Notes under the pieces: model-generated
The model's input: only the letters and a program-made list of their open reading frames with translations
What the model was told of the DNA's origin: nothing
Database searches by the model: none
Assembly (NCBI GenBank): GCA_018433835.1
Contig: JAHDQM010000011.1
Location: forward strand, 99,061-163,060
Length of the DNA stretch: 64,000 nt
From: Methanoculleus sp.
GTDB taxonomy: Archaea; Halobacteriota; Methanomicrobia; Methanomicrobiales; Methanoculleaceae
Direction of reading: 5' to 3'
Shown here: piece after piece, positions 48,040 to 57,769 of the stretch
Numbering within the stretch: the first letter of the stretch is position 1
Layout: each line of letters begins with the position of its first letter
Program-made: the position numbers and the translations under genes

Positions 48040-48917
48040 TCATGGACGACGTTGTCTACGACGCCTACCGGGAAGCAGGGGCGCTGGCGCGAAGGGTGCT
48101 CCGCCGGGGTGCAGGGCTCGTGAAGGAGGGGGCAGACCTCCTCGATATGGTCGAAGAGACGGAAAACATGGTGACGGAAGAGGGAGCGCTTCTCGCTTTC
48201 CCCTTAAACGTCTCCTTCAACGAGGCCGCGGCCCACGACACCGCCATGCCCGGCGACGAGCGGACGTTTTCCCGCGGCGACCTCATCAAGGTCGATCTCG
48301 GCATACACGTCGACGGCTATATCGCCGACACCGCCATGACCGTCGACCTCGGCGACCACGGAGCGCTCGTCGAGGCATCCCGTGCAGCCCTCGAGGCGGC
48401 GATAGCCGCCGTCCGTCCGGGGGTCACCGCCGGGGAGATCGGGACAGTCATCCAGGCGGCGATCGAGGAACACGGTTATCGGCCGATCGCAAACCTCACC
48501 GGGCACGGCCTCGACCGCTACGACCTCCACACCAGGCCCACCATCCCGAACATCGCCATGGCCGGCGGGACCGTCATCGAGGAGGGAATGGTCTTTGCAA
48601 TCGAGCCCTTCGCCACCACGGGCTCCGGGAAGGTCGGCGAGGCGACGCGCGTGGAGATCTACAAGCAGATCGCGGCCCGCCCCGCACGCCTCCCGTCGGC
48701 AAAGCGGATCCTCGAGACTGCACGACCGCGGCGGGGGCTCCCGTTCTCCCGCCGCTGGGTCCCGGGCGACAAGGTCGAGATCGGGCTTGCGACCCTCGTT
48801 CGGGCGGGAATCCTCCATCCCTTTCCGATGCTGCACGACGTTCCGGGGTCGTTCGTCTCGCAGGCGGAGCATACCCTGATCGTCACGGATACCGGGTGCG
48901 AGGTCACCACCCGGTGA
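48036..48917 (+). CDS. map: Methionine aminopeptidase, type II
   Basis: Removes the initiator Met from new proteins. 293 residues; ligands are in KVDLGIHVDGYIADTAMTVD (two Asp), the His in LTGHGLDRYDLH, and Glu residues in FAIEPFATTG and SQAEHTLIV. The helical insert before the last Glu (about 225-265) is the type II hallmark shared with eukaryotes. It is translationally coupled to the M24 peptidase upstream. Confidence 0.95.
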   Translation: MIMDDVVYDAYREAGALARRVLRRGAGLVKEGADLLDMVEETENMVTEEGALLAFPLNVSFNEAAAHDTAMPGDERTFSRGDLIKVDLGIHVDGYIADTAMTVDLGDHGALVEASRAALEAAIAAVRPGVTAGEIGTVIQAAIEEHGYRPIANLTGHGLDRYDLHTRPTIPNIAMAGGTVIEEGMVFAIEPFATTGSGKVGEATRVEIYKQIAARPARLPSAKRILETARPRRGLPFSRRWVPGDKVEIGLATLVRAGILHPFPMLHDVPGSFVSQAEHTLIVTDTGCEVTTR

Positions 48918-48961
48918 GTTACGCTTATTGATAGCGCGCGCAAATATGTCTGCTCATAGAC

Positions 48962-50248
48962 ATGACCAGTGACACGGGTACGCGCGACGTCCTCACCATC
49001 ATGGAACTCCTGCTCACCGCGGAGATCTTCAACCGGAACGAGGACCTCGGCATCAATGACCTTCACCCGCGCTGCCGGGAGTTTTTCAGCGCAGGGAGCG
49101 GCGGGAGCCCCGAGGTGAAGCGCCCCCTGATCGTGAGCGAGGGGACGATCAAGAAGGTGCTCGGCAGCACGGATGCCGCCTGCCAGGCTGTTCGCGCAAA
49201 CCCGTTCGTCGGCTACGACGAGTTCGGGCAGCGCCTGAACCTGCCTTCGCTCGACGCGGCCGCAGGATGGTTCCTCAAGAAAGGCGGAGAGGAAAGGGTC
49301 GGGGAGAACCCCGTGCTCGCATACTTCTTCGAGGGGAAAGACGGCACCGCCGCCCGGTACCAGGACGTCCGGGCGAAGATCCCCCGGTTCGAGGACACGA
49401 AGGAGTACATGGAGGCGAAGGTATCCCGGCTCATCGCCGGAAGCGAGGAGATGCGGGAAGCCCGCGACCTCATCATCATCAGCGCGCCGAACGAGGTCGA
49501 GTTTACGCTTGAAAAACTGGTCTGCACCCCGCGGCAGGAAGAGACCATCAAAAAGATCGGCGTCGCCCTCGAGCACCGCGACTTCTTAAAGCAGCACAAG
49601 ATCTACGAGTTCGGCCGGCTCCTCTTCGTCGGTCCGCCCGGCACCGGGAAGACCTCGCTTGCGCTCGCGATGTCCCGGGAGCTGCACATGCCGGTGCTCG
49701 AGGTCCGTCTCGCGATGGTCACCTCCCAGTACCTGGGCGAGACCTCAAAGAACATCGACAGGATCTTCGACCTCGCAAAGAAACTCGCGCCCTGCATCCT
49801 CTTCATCGACGAGTTCGATTTCGTCGCGAAGACCCGGGTCAGCGACGACCACGGTGCGATGAAGCGGGCGGTGAACATGCTCTTAAAGAACATCGACCAG
49901 ATCAGCTTCGTCAAAAACGGCGTCCTCCTCATCGGGGCGACGAACCACCCCCGCATCCTCGACGAAGCGGCCTGGAGGCGGTTCGATGAGGTGGTGGAGT
50001 TTCCGCTCCCCGACCGGGCGATGCGGCAGGCGATCCTTGAGAAGGTCGCCGCCACGATCGAGTGCGACTGCGACTTCGCGGACCTTGCCGCACGGACGGA
50101 GGGGTTCTCGGGCTCCGACCTCCGTATGATGATGAAGGAGGCAGTGATGTCGGCGCTGATGGAGGACCGGCACCGGGTCGACCCGGTGGACATCGAGCAG
50201 GGCCTCCTCAGGGTTGAGGAGCGAAACGTTATCCGTACAGGGCGCTGA
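48962..50248 (+). CDS. AAA family ATPase
   Basis: 428 residues. The N-terminal 200 residues are unique and helical. The AAA core has Walker A VGPPGTGKTS (about 224-232), Walker B CILFIDEFDF, sensor-1 LIGATNHP, an Arg-rich WRRFDEVVEF region, and the C-terminal lid GFSGSDLRMMMKEA. It resembles proteasome-activating or Cdc48-type single-ring ATPases without their coiled coil. The stop is followed by the metallo-hydrolase start one base later, so the two are co-translated. Substrate unknown. Confidence 0.88.
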   Translation: MTSDTGTRDVLTIMELLLTAEIFNRNEDLGINDLHPRCREFFSAGSGGSPEVKRPLIVSEGTIKKVLGSTDAACQAVRANPFVGYDEFGQRLNLPSLDAAAGWFLKKGGEERVGENPVLAYFFEGKDGTAARYQDVRAKIPRFEDTKEYMEAKVSRLIAGSEEMREARDLIIISAPNEVEFTLEKLVCTPRQEETIKKIGVALEHRDFLKQHKIYEFGRLLFVGPPGTGKTSLALAMSRELHMPVLEVRLAMVTSQYLGETSKNIDRIFDLAKKLAPCILFIDEFDFVAKTRVSDDHGAMKRAVNMLLKNIDQISFVKNGVLLIGATNHPRILDEAAWRRFDEVVEFPLPDRAMRQAILEKVAATIECDCDFADLAARTEGFSGSDLRMMMKEAVMSALMEDRHRVDPVDIEQGLLRVEERNVIRTGR

Positions 50249-50249
50249 T

Positions 50250-50978
50250 ATGCGAATCACGCTGCTCGGGACCGGCGACGCCATCGGGACGCCGAAGATC
50301 GGGTGCGACTGCGAGAACTGCCGGGCGATGACGGCGGCAGGGAGATCGCGGCTCCGGACGTCCCTCCTCATCGAAGTGAAGGGAAAGCACATCCTTATCG
50401 AGTCGTCGCCGGACCTGCGGCAGCAACTCCTCCGGGCCTGCTCGCCCCACATCGACGCGGTCGTCTGGTCCCACGGCCACTACGACCACTTCATCGGGTT
50501 CGGCGAGTTCTACCGGGTGCAGAAGGTGCCCCCGGCCTACGCACCGCCGCAGGTGATGGACTACTGCTCCGGCTATCTTCACTTTCTGCCGTTCGAGAAG
50601 CACCCGGTCCCGATCTATGAGCCGTTCGACCTCTTCGGCGTCACCTTCACGTTCTTTCCAGTGAACCACCCCCCGGTCTACACGTGCGGGCTTCTGCTCG
50701 AACACGACGGTGTTGCGGTCGCCTACACCGCCGACACGCGGGAGGATATCCCGGAAGCGAGCAGGGATCTCCTCCGCGGCGCCGACATCGACCTCCTCTT
50801 CGTCGACGCCATCGCCCCCGAGGGCTACGCCATCAGCAAGCACATGAACTACGCCGAAGCGGTCCGGTTCGCTCGCGACGTCGGGGCACGGGACTACCGG
50901 TGCGTCCACATGAGCCACCTGGTGCCGCCGGGGATGCCGCACGCCGGGTACGATATGGAAACGTTCTGCTGGGAGTAG
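50250..50978 (+). CDS. PhnP-like metallo-beta-lactamase fold hydrolase
   Basis: 242 residues. MRITLLGTGDAIGTPKIGC and the zinc ligands HGHYDH (about 75-80), Asp in AVAYTADTRED and the late His in HMNYAEAVRFA match PhnP-type phosphodiesterases, which open cyclic ribose phosphates or related esters. The ATG at 50250 is one base after the AAA stop. The last 43 bases before the stop recur exactly at 52945-52987, where they end in TGA rather than TAG, showing that a 2.0 kb insertion changed this gene's stop codon. Confidence 0.9.
   Translation: MRITLLGTGDAIGTPKIGCDCENCRAMTAAGRSRLRTSLLIEVKGKHILIESSPDLRQQLLRACSPHIDAVVWSHGHYDHFIGFGEFYRVQKVPPAYAPPQVMDYCSGYLHFLPFEKHPVPIYEPFDLFGVTFTFFPVNHPPVYTCGLLLEHDGVAVAYTADTREDIPEASRDLLRGADIDLLFVDAIAPEGYAISKHMNYAEAVRFARDVGARDYRCVHMSHLVPPGMPHAGYDMETFCWE
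50934..50976. repeat. 43-nt exact direct repeat, copy A
   Basis: The final coding bases of the PhnP-like gene (ATGCCGCACGCC ... GGGAGT). Identical to 52945-52987 in the same orientation; the two bound a 2.0 kb insert with two secreted-protein genes. Confidence 0.95.
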
Positions 50979-51193
50979 GCCAGTGGAGGCTCACTCTATC
51001 TGTCCATGCGCCTGCTCAGGTACAATGAAGCGATGGACAGCAGAACCAACCCGTGAATCAGGTACCAAACGATCCTTTGCGCGGGACATTCAACGGATCG
51101 GAGGTAGCAACAGGGGTCAGAGGCTAACAGCGGGACGCGAGGATCAGGCTGATCCTCCAGAGCCGCAATAGGTTTCTTTACTGCAGAGGCTTT

Positions 51194-51622
51194 TCACCCT
51201 GCAGTAACTGTAGAATTAACTGGGGGGAACGACCGCCAGATTTTGTAAACGTCCCCGTCGTAGGTCACAATAACCTGTAAACCTTCGAGCGGTTCGTGCG
51301 TGGTGCTATTGAAGCGATCGATGTAGACCATATGGTATTCTTTAAGTCTTCCCTCACGTACGTCAGAGGCGCTGAACTTTCCGACGGTGATCCGGAACGA
51401 ATCATTCTCAATTGTTTTAGCAACTCCCGGATGGGAAAGGGCAACGATGACTGCATCTGCTTGAGAGATGGGTTCTGTAAGTGAAATATTGACATATTTC
51501 GATTGATTCTCCGGTTGCTCTTCAACGCAACCCGTACAGCAAAAAAGGAGGACTGAGAGGATTACCATCAACCCTCCAATTCTTCTTTGTTCACGCGATC
51601 CACGTGTCGATTCTGTATGCAT
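51194..51622 (-). CDS. Putative lipoprotein
   Basis: About 142 residues from the Met at 51622, which has GGTGGT four bases upstream and gives a charged n-region (RGSREQRRIGG) before the hydrophobic core and lipobox CCTGC. An alternative start at 51568 has GGAGGG upstream. The mature part (VNISLTEPISQADAVIVALS, LQVITYDGD-like) is beta-rich; no family recognised. It overlaps the end of the gene upstream and both lie within the repeat-bounded insert. Confidence 0.65.
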   Translation of the reverse strand: MHTESTRGSREQRRIGGLMVILSVLLFCCTGCVEEQPENQSKYVNISLTEPISQADAVIVALSHPGVAKTIENDSFRITVGKFSASDVREGRLKEYHMVYIDRFNSTTHEPLEGLQVIVTYDGDVYKIWRSFPPVNSTVTAG

Positions 51623-52595
51623 TCGACCACCATGGCCTGTAGAAGTCGCCATAAACCCCTTCCTGCGTATCTGCGTTGAGATATGTGGGGTGTGCTAATT
51701 GCGCATCCAGCTGCTCGTTCCACCATACACCATATCCATCGTAATAGACGTAGGAATCCCACACATAGGAGGTTGATACATCGGAGAATGATCCAGGATC
51801 GTTTCTGACGTATTCGTGTACCTCGTTCAGATCGCCTTCCGCAAACGGAACGTGGCCGGCCCGGACGACCTGCCCTTCCCATAAGATCATGTAGGGGTAG
51901 CCCTCCGGGTACTGCACGTCACTGACGTAGATCTCGAAATTGTAATCCCTGTCGCCGTTGGTAAGGTTACTATGTACAACCATCGGTTGTGATATGTTGT
52001 TGTTATCATAGGTGAAAACATGGTAGCGAGCCGGATTCAGATCATCGCAGAAAGTCTCTATACCAATCTCGATCCAGTTATCGGTCGTACCGATCTTTTT
52101 TCCAAGATGGGTCGTAAGAAACTGGCGTCTGGTTCCATCCGAGGAGCATTCCATCAGTCCGGGATGTACCCATCCATTAACACCCTGAAAAACTGTGTCA
52201 AACAGCCAGATACCTGAAGAACACATCTTTACTGCCGAAACGCTATTCTCCGTCAGAGGATCTATCTCGCCGTGCATCGAATAGTTCAGCTCATCCCTTG
52301 CCTGTTGCAAAAGGGGTGATACCCGCTTATCATCCGCCTCTGTCCATCCGTCAAGGTATGAAACTCGCGGCAGGCTACGGATTACCTCAGCAATCTCTTC
52401 TTCGGAGCACCCCTTACTTCGAAGTTCGCTGATGAACGAGGGAGATCGTTCCTGAAGTGTTGCAGGATCCACGATGTCCAGTTTCTCAATATCGAGTGCC
52501 CCGGCATCCATAGCCATCGCCGGCACCATCATCACGCTCACCAGCATTACCGCCAGGAGCATGGAGAATGCCCGCATTCCAACTTTTCCGTTCAT
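51591..52595 (-). CDS. Secreted hypothetical protein
   Basis: 334 residues from MNGKVGMRAFSMLLAVMLVS, chosen because GGAGG lies about 9 bases upstream; the frame is open further back but without a site. A clear signal peptide ends near VPAMAM. The mature protein is Trp/Tyr/Asn-rich (YHVFTYDNNNISQPMVVHSN, WDSYVYYDGYGVWWNEQLDA), which suggests an extracellular beta protein. No family recognised. With the lipoprotein it fills the 2.0 kb insert. Confidence 0.72.
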   Translation of the reverse strand: MNGKVGMRAFSMLLAVMLVSVMMVPAMAMDAGALDIEKLDIVDPATLQERSPSFISELRSKGCSEEEIAEVIRSLPRVSYLDGWTEADDKRVSPLLQQARDELNYSMHGEIDPLTENSVSAVKMCSSGIWLFDTVFQGVNGWVHPGLMECSSDGTRRQFLTTHLGKKIGTTDNWIEIGIETFCDDLNPARYHVFTYDNNNISQPMVVHSNLTNGDRDYNFEIYVSDVQYPEGYPYMILWEGQVVRAGHVPFAEGDLNEVHEYVRNDPGSFSDVSTSYVWDSYVYYDGYGVWWNEQLDAQLAHPTYLNADTQEGVYGDFYRPWWSNAYRIDTWIA

Positions 52596-53000
52596 GTGCT
52601 TTCCCTCCAGTTTTTTCCCCGGAGACAGGAGGGGCATACCTTCAAGTACGGAAAGAGCACACATCCCCATTGCCTCCGGGCACGCGGGACGTTCACCCAT
52701 CCGATTCGCTACTGGCCGGGTGAACCTCCGCACCGGTGCAGGCGCCGCCTGCGGCACCCACGGCTGAGAAGTCAACGTTCTTCTATATCCCTTTTCCGGC
52801 CCGCTCAGCTACACGTCGAGGCGTTTCGATACATTTCGCCTTTCAAAACATGCCTTAACTGCCTGGGGCCCACGTTGCATCGGCCAATAAGAGGACCGGC
52901 ATGGTGGGGGAGAAACATCGGCGCCCCCCGGACCCTGATCGGGCATGCCGCACGCCGGGTACGATATGGAAACGTTCTGCTGGGAGTGAACTATAACAAC
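52596..53000. other. Non-coding right part of the 2.0 kb insert
   Basis: Upstream region of the secreted protein gene (minus strand), with no convincing gene on either strand. The second 43-nt repeat lies at 52945-52987. What follows is the rpoL promoter. Confidence 0.5.
52945..52987. repeat. 43-nt exact direct repeat, copy B
   Basis: Second copy of the PhnP-like 3' coding end, followed by GA that would give a TGA stop in frame. It lies just before the rpoL promoter, so this copy probably keeps the original junction between the hydrolase gene and rpoL. Confidence 0.95.
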
Positions 53001-53007
53001 TTATATA
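53001..53007 (+). promoter_or_regulatory. TATA box of rpoL
   Basis: TTATATA ends 29 bases before the rpoL ATG at 53037, preceded by an A-rich stretch that could be the BRE. The spacing predicts a very short or absent leader. Confidence 0.65.
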
Positions 53008-53036
53008 CCCCTCCCGGGACCAAACATAGGGTGCGT

Positions 53037-53321
53037 ATGGCCATGAAACTCAAACTCCTGGAGCTGACTGACGACAAAGCCCGGATCCTCTTTGAAGGCG
53101 AAGGGAAGACGTACATAAACGCGCTCGCCGCCGAACTCATCAACGATCCCGGGGTGGACGTGGCGCAGCACAGGCAGCAATTCCTGTTCGCAGACCCCGA
53201 ACTGGTCGTCACCACGGTCAACGGCCGGTCTCCTCTTCTTGCAATCACGGACGCGGCAAAGCGGCTCTCCGGCTACGCCGGCGAACTTCTCCGGCGGATG
53301 GAAACGCTCGATACCGCGTAG
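53037..53321 (+). CDS. rpoL: DNA-directed RNA polymerase subunit L
   Basis: 94 residues matching archaeal Rpo11, which pairs with Rpo3 to nucleate RNA polymerase assembly. The conserved MKLKLLEL start, LINDPGVDVAQH and the C-terminal helix LLAITDAAKRLSGYAGELLR are visible. Start 53037 (MAMKLKL); the Met two codons later is equally possible. Followed after 7 bases by a methyltransferase gene. Confidence 0.9.
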   Translation: MAMKLKLLELTDDKARILFEGEGKTYINALAAELINDPGVDVAQHRQQFLFADPELVVTTVNGRSPLLAITDAAKRLSGYAGELLRRMETLDTA

Positions 53322-53328
53322 ACGACCT

Positions 53329-53961
53329 ATGACGAAGAGCGCCGAAGGCTTCGCCCGGGTTGCCCGGGAAGTCTTTGCCCCCGTCTACCCCGTCATCGCA
53401 GAGCAGGCGCTCGCGTGGTCCGGGATACGGGACGGGATCGCGCTCGACCTCGGGAGCGGGCCCGGCCTCCTCTCCGTCGCGCTGGCACAGAAGAGCAACC
53501 TCTCCATCATCGCGCTCGACGCCGACCCGGCGATGTCCCGGATTGCCCGAAAGACCGCTGCCGACTCGCCGGGCCGGGTGGTTCCGGTCACCGGCGACGT
53601 CCACTGCATGCCCATAAAAGACGATACCATCTCGCTCGTCGTCAGCCGCGGCTCGATCTACTTCTGGGAAGACCGGCCGCGGGCATTCTCCGAGATCGAG
53701 CGCATACTCCGGCCCGGCGGCGTTGCGTTCGTCGGCGGCAGCTTCGGGACCCCCGCGCTCCGGGAGTCAATCTTTACCCGGATGCGGCGGCGGAACCCGG
53801 ACTGGGACCGGGACGTCGCCCGGCGGAGCGGGCGGGCGACCCCGGACGCGCTTCGTGTGGAACTCGCCGCGAGCGGTGTCGCCCGCGCTCGTATCAGGGA
53901 AGAAGAAGAGGGGATGTGGGTGGAGATCCAGAAAGACGCGATCAGTCGACGCGCTCGGTGA
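53329..53961 (+). CDS. Class I SAM-dependent methyltransferase
   Basis: 210 residues. Motif I is [16 protein letters not shown], with DADPAMS binding the ribose and [20 protein letters not shown] as motif IV-like region; GGVAFVGG follows. Substrate unknown (Rossmann methyltransferase of the UbiE/SmtA type). Start 53329 chosen by proximity to rpoL. The 3' end overlaps the convergent aIF2-beta gene by 20 bases. Confidence 0.88.
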   Translation: MTKSAEGFARVAREVFAPVYPVIAEQALAWSGIRDGIALDLGSGPGLLSVALAQKSNLSIIALDADPAMSRIARKTAADSPGRVVPVTGDVHCMPIKDDTISLVVSRGSIYFWEDRPRAFSEIERILRPGGVAFVGGSFGTPALRESIFTRMRRRNPDWDRDVARRSGRATPDALRVELAASGVARARIREEEEGMWVEIQKDAISRRAR

Positions 53962-54559
53962 AGATGATAGTCCCGGCGATCCGGGTAATTTTGATCTTCA
54001 CCGTCTGGCCCGGTTTTGCGTTCGCGACATACATCGTGTAGCGGTCGATCTTCACCACGCCGTCGCCGCGCTTCGAGAGGAACTGCGGGGTGACGTCCAT
54101 GATGGCGCCCTCGGTCGGTTTCGACGCTGCAGAGGGATCCGCTGTTGCTTTCCGCTTCCGGACCGGACGGTGGCCGCCGCAGGCGTCGCACCGGAGCGTC
54201 AGGACCCGGTCGGTCTTAACGAGGCGGGTGTCGGGCTTTCCGCACTCCGAGCAGATGACGTAGTCATCGACGTAGCCCTTGATGATCGTGTTGATCTGCT
54301 CCTGCTCGAACTTCCCCGAGAAGACGGCCCGCGTCCCCTCGATCTTGCCGGCGGTGCCGAGCTCCCCGAGAAGGTGCTTCATCAGGTGGTCCTGGTCGCG
54401 CCGGAGGATGCCCGCAATCTCGGCGAAGTTCTCGAGAACCGTGGTCTTCCCCTCGACGAAGGCGCGGGCGGCAGGAACCGTGAACCGATCTTCAAACTCC
54501 GTCGGCTCCGTGATATTGGTATAGGCCTCCTTCAGAAGGTCTTCGTATGACGGGGTCAT
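53942..54559 (-). CDS. eif2b: Translation initiation factor 2 subunit beta with TRAM domain
   Basis: 205 residues. The aIF2-beta core (about 1-135) has the helical start, a KH-like [20 protein letters not shown] segment and the zinc finger (CSECGK ... LRCDACGG). A linker leads to a C-terminal TRAM domain (about 150-205: [35 protein letters not shown]), an RNA-binding fold. This extra TRAM domain is absent from most aIF2-beta proteins. The protein delivers initiator tRNA with aIF2-alpha and gamma. Confidence 0.92.
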   Translation of the reverse strand: MTPSYEDLLKEAYTNITEPTEFEDRFTVPAARAFVEGKTTVLENFAEIAGILRRDQDHLMKHLLGELGTAGKIEGTRAVFSGKFEQEQINTIIKGYVDDYVICSECGKPDTRLVKTDRVLTLRCDACGGHRPVRKRKATADPSAASKPTEGAIMDVTPQFLSKRGDGVVKIDRYTMYVANAKPGQTVKIKITRIAGTIIFTERVD

Positions 54560-54652
54560 ACCTCACTATTGGTCGCGCGACGTCAAAAAGTGAGTACCTC
54601 ATCTCTGGCTTGCACACGCTTATGTAGATAGGCAACCCACCAGTTTCATAGT

Positions 54653-56725
54653 ATGTTATCGGCTCAGGACCTTGCATTGCTGCGAAAAACCCTCGGACGC
54701 GACTTAACCGACGTCGAACTCGCCTGTTTTGAAAATCTCTGGAGCGAACACTGCAGTTACCGGTCCACGAAACCCCTCCTCAAGACACTCCCCACCGTTG
54801 GGAGCGAGGTGCTGCTCGGCCCGGGAGACGACGCCGCAATCGTGCGGTTCAGCGACACCTGTGCCCTCGCCATCGGGATGGAGAGCCATAACCACCCCAG
54901 TTACGTGGACCCCTACGACGGCGCCGCCACCGGGGTCGGCGGGATCGTCCGCGACATCCTCTCCATGGGCGCCCGCCCCGTCGCCCTGATGGACCCGCTC
55001 TACTTCGGCCCCCTCGATAGCGAGAAGAACCGCTACCTCGTCGAGCACGTCGTCGCCGGGATCGGCGATTACGGCAACTGCATCGGGGTGCCGGTCGTCC
55101 GGGGAGAACTCGTCTTCGACCCCTCCTATTCCGGAAACCCGCTCGTGAACGTCGTCTGCGTCGGGACCGTGGACCCCGGCCGCTACATCACCGCCCGGGT
55201 GAAGAAGCCCGGCAGCCACCTGGTCCTGATCGGCTCCTCGACCGGACGGGACGGCCTCGGCGGGGCGTCGTTCGCCTCCCGGGACCTCTCCGAGGACTCG
55301 GAGGCCGCCGACCGGCCGAGCGTCCAGATCGGCGACCCCTACACCGAGAAGCTCCTCATCGACGCGATCCTCGCGATGGCCGAGACCGGGAAGGTCCTCT
55401 CCTGCCGCGACCTCGGGGCGGCGGGGCTTGCCGGGGCGTCGAGCGAGATGGCAAGCACCTTCGGGGCGGTGCTCCACGCCGACCGCGTCCACCTCCGGGA
55501 GACCGGGATGGTGCCGCGGGAGATCATGCTCGCCGAGTCGCAGGAGCGGATGCTCGTCGAGGTGGCGCCCGAAGACGTCGCCCTGATGGGGGAGATCGCG
55601 GAGATGTACGACCTTTCCTGGAGCGACATCGGCGAGGTGATCGGTGAACCCCGCTACATCGTGAAGTTCCACGGCGAGGTCGTCGCCGACCTGCCCGTTG
55701 ACCTCCTGGTCGGCGGAGCGCCGCTCTGCGCCTGGGAGAAATCGCCCTACTCTGCGGAGACGCCGTTCGTCCGTCCGGAGGCGCCGGTAAAGGACCTCGC
55801 GCTCGCGGTGCTCGCGCATCCGGACGTGGCCCGGAAAGACTGGGTCTACGAGCAGTACGACAAGGACGTCCAGCTCCAGTCGGTCTCGCTCCTTCACGAC
55901 GCCGCCGTGCTCCGCCTGGAGGATAAAGCGCTCGTCCTTTCCTGCGGGTGCAACCCCCGGCACATCCACTTGAAGCCCTTCGAAGGGACGGCGAACGCCG
56001 TCATCGAAAACGCGAGCAACCTCGCCTGCCTCGGCGCAGACCCGCTCTGCATCGTCGACTGCCTGAACTTCGCGAGCCCCGAACACCCCGAGATCGCCTG
56101 GCAGATCGAGCAGTGCGTCCTCGGCCTCGGGGATGCGGCACGGAAGATGGAAACACCGATCGTCGGCGGCAACGTCTCGCTCTACAACGAGAGCGACGAG
56201 TTCGAGACGCAGATCAAGCCCACGCCGTCGCTCGGGATGGTGGGCCGCGGAGAGGTCCGGGAGTGGACGGCGCCGCAGGATGGCGACGTTCTCGCCCTGA
56301 TCGGGACGACCGGACCCGACTTCGGCGGGTCGGTCCTCGGTGCCGTAACGGGATGCGGCGGGTCAGCGCCCGCGATAGCGGACCCGGCCGTCGTCGTCGC
56401 CGTCCGCGACCTTGTGCGGGCCGACAACGTCACGGCCGCGACCGATCTCTCCCGGGGCGGGCTCCTCGCGGCGCTCGCAAAGGTCGCGCCTTGTTCCGAC
56501 GTCACACTCGCCGGCGACCCCCTGGAGGAACTTTTCTCCGAAACCTACGGCCGGTTCCTGGTCGCGGTCAGGGATGAGGCAGCCCTCGCCGGGACGGGGC
56601 ACCGGGTCATCGGCACGGTCGGCGGCGACGCCCTCACCCTCCGGCTGAGGGACGGGACGGTCGTCATCACGCCCGGAGAACTTGATGCGGCGCTTTCTGC
56701 GACGACCCGGACGATGCGCTACTGA
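54653..56725 (+). CDS. purL: Phosphoribosylformylglycinamidine synthase II
   Basis: 690 residues, the catalytic FGAM synthetase of purine biosynthesis. It takes ammonia from PurQ with PurS (neither here). Signatures include [25 protein letters not shown], the metal/ATP region [20 protein letters not shown] and the C-terminal [10 protein letters not shown]. Length is typical for the small PurL used with separate PurQ and PurS. Its stop overlaps that of the convergent flavodoxin gene by 7 bases. Confidence 0.97.
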   Translation: MLSAQDLALLRKTLGRDLTDVELACFENLWSEHCSYRSTKPLLKTLPTVGSEVLLGPGDDAAIVRFSDTCALAIGMESHNHPSYVDPYDGAATGVGGIVRDILSMGARPVALMDPLYFGPLDSEKNRYLVEHVVAGIGDYGNCIGVPVVRGELVFDPSYSGNPLVNVVCVGTVDPGRYITARVKKPGSHLVLIGSSTGRDGLGGASFASRDLSEDSEAADRPSVQIGDPYTEKLLIDAILAMAETGKVLSCRDLGAAGLAGASSEMASTFGAVLHADRVHLRETGMVPREIMLAESQERMLVEVAPEDVALMGEIAEMYDLSWSDIGEVIGEPRYIVKFHGEVVADLPVDLLVGGAPLCAWEKSPYSAETPFVRPEAPVKDLALAVLAHPDVARKDWVYEQYDKDVQLQSVSLLHDAAVLRLEDKALVLSCGCNPRHIHLKPFEGTANAVIENASNLACLGADPLCIVDCLNFASPEHPEIAWQIEQCVLGLGDAARKMETPIVGGNVSLYNESDEFETQIKPTPSLGMVGRGEVREWTAPQDGDVLALIGTTGPDFGGSVLGAVTGCGGSAPAIADPAVVVAVRDLVRADNVTAATDLSRGGLLAALAKVAPCSDVTLAGDPLEELFSETYGRFLVAVRDEAALAGTGHRVIGTVGGDALTLRLRDGTVVITPGELDAALSATTRTMRY

Positions 56726-57213
56726 ACGATCTTCTCTTTTTCCGACCGGCGGACGAGATCGGCCAGGGCCTCCACTGCCTCCGGTTTCCCCGCGTCGCGT
56801 GCAGTGAGCGGGACCGCGCCCCGGACGTCGGCACCCCTGTCTGCGAGCATCGCCTTCAGCAGATCGAGCGTCTTCCGCGGTGCCCCGCCCGAGGTGCAGA
56901 AGATGACCGTGGGTTTTCCCTCGATGCCCGCGAGAGCGTTGATTGCGGCGTTGATTGCGGGTGTCGGGTTGCCGGCCCATACGGGGGTTCCGACGACGAC
57001 GGTGTCGTAGCCGGAGACGTCGATGACCGCGGGCTCGATATCGGCTTTCTTCCCCTGCGCTGCCCGCGGAGCGCCTTTCAGGTACATCCCCACCTTCGAG
57101 TAGCCCGCAAGGTCCTTTACTTCGATGAGATCGGCACCGATCAGGGCGGCGACCTGTTCGGCGACGGCGCGGGTAGTTCCTGTCTCCGAGTGATAGATGA
57201 TGCAGACCAACAT
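56719..57213 (-). CDS. Flavodoxin family protein
   Basis: 164 residues with the FMN phosphate loop [14 protein letters not shown], a middle [15 protein letters not shown] stretch for the isoalloxazine ring, and [12 protein letters not shown]. Likely a small electron carrier or flavin-dependent reductase acting with ferredoxin-type partners. Convergent with purL. Confidence 0.88.
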   Translation of the reverse strand: MLVCIIYHSETGTTRAVAEQVAALIGADLIEVKDLAGYSKVGMYLKGAPRAAQGKKADIEPAVIDVSGYDTVVVGTPVWAGNPTPAINAAINALAGIEGKPTVIFCTSGGAPRKTLDLLKAMLADRGADVRGAVPLTARDAGKPEAVEALADLVRRSEKEKIVQ

Positions 57214-57769
57214 ACCGGAGAGTGGCGCGGCCGGGTATAAACGGGTATCGGCCGGGAAAAAAAGAGAGTGAGTTTGTCCCTAAACATCTTTGCTAAGGTG
57301 TGCAGTGCCCCAGTCCAGCTGATCAGGCGAGTCGGGAAAAGCCCGATTTCGTCTACTCCCGCTTTCAGCAAGCAGATGGAGTTCGATTCGTCCACACCCT
57401 CTGGCACGGATTCCCACCGGGTATCGCCACGCACTGCCCCCGCCCCGAGGGGCGGGGAACGACTGCCGGAACGTGCGACGGTTCGCAGAACTGGAGATTG
57501 AGCACCGTTAGGTGTGAAGGCAGGAGTTTAAGCACCGGAGGTGCGTTTGAGGAGCGCGAAGCGCGGGGCGGGGCGGGGCGGGGTTACAGGAATATGACTA
57601 TCTGTAGATGTTGAGCCTGAACACTGAAGATACGAGGTAGAGACAGGGGAGGGGGACGAGCCCCCTCCCCGTCAGCCCCACCCCCAAGGGCGATATCCAC
57701 CACGGTCCAGTCTATTGGTCGATTTTGTGGCTCAACATGCTCTCATAGGTGTTTCAGGATGTCTCAGTA
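57214..57769. other. Gene-free stretch with GC hairpins and an inverted-repeat arm
   Basis: No convincing gene on either strand, though a short minus-strand frame near 57240-57430 is weakly protein-like. It contains GC-rich palindromes (CCCCGCCCCGAGGGGCGGGG near 57438-57457, and a G-run around 57565-57585). At 57661-57700 is an inverted match to 63927-63968. Confidence 0.5.
57661..57700. repeat. Inverted repeat arm, left
   Basis: About 40 bases (CCCCCTCCCCGTCAGCCCC onward to GATATCCAC) whose reverse complement matches 63927-63968 with a few gaps. The central GGGGCTGAC/GTCAGCCCC and GATATC are conserved. The two arms face each other around ilvC, mptA and frhADGB. A GGGGGACGAGCCCCC-type hairpin lies at the outer edge. 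Confidence 0.7.

Noticed and set aside
57240..57430. Short minus-strand protein-like frame
   Set aside because: No ribosome site, no family match and mixed composition; kept only as part of a gene-free stretch.
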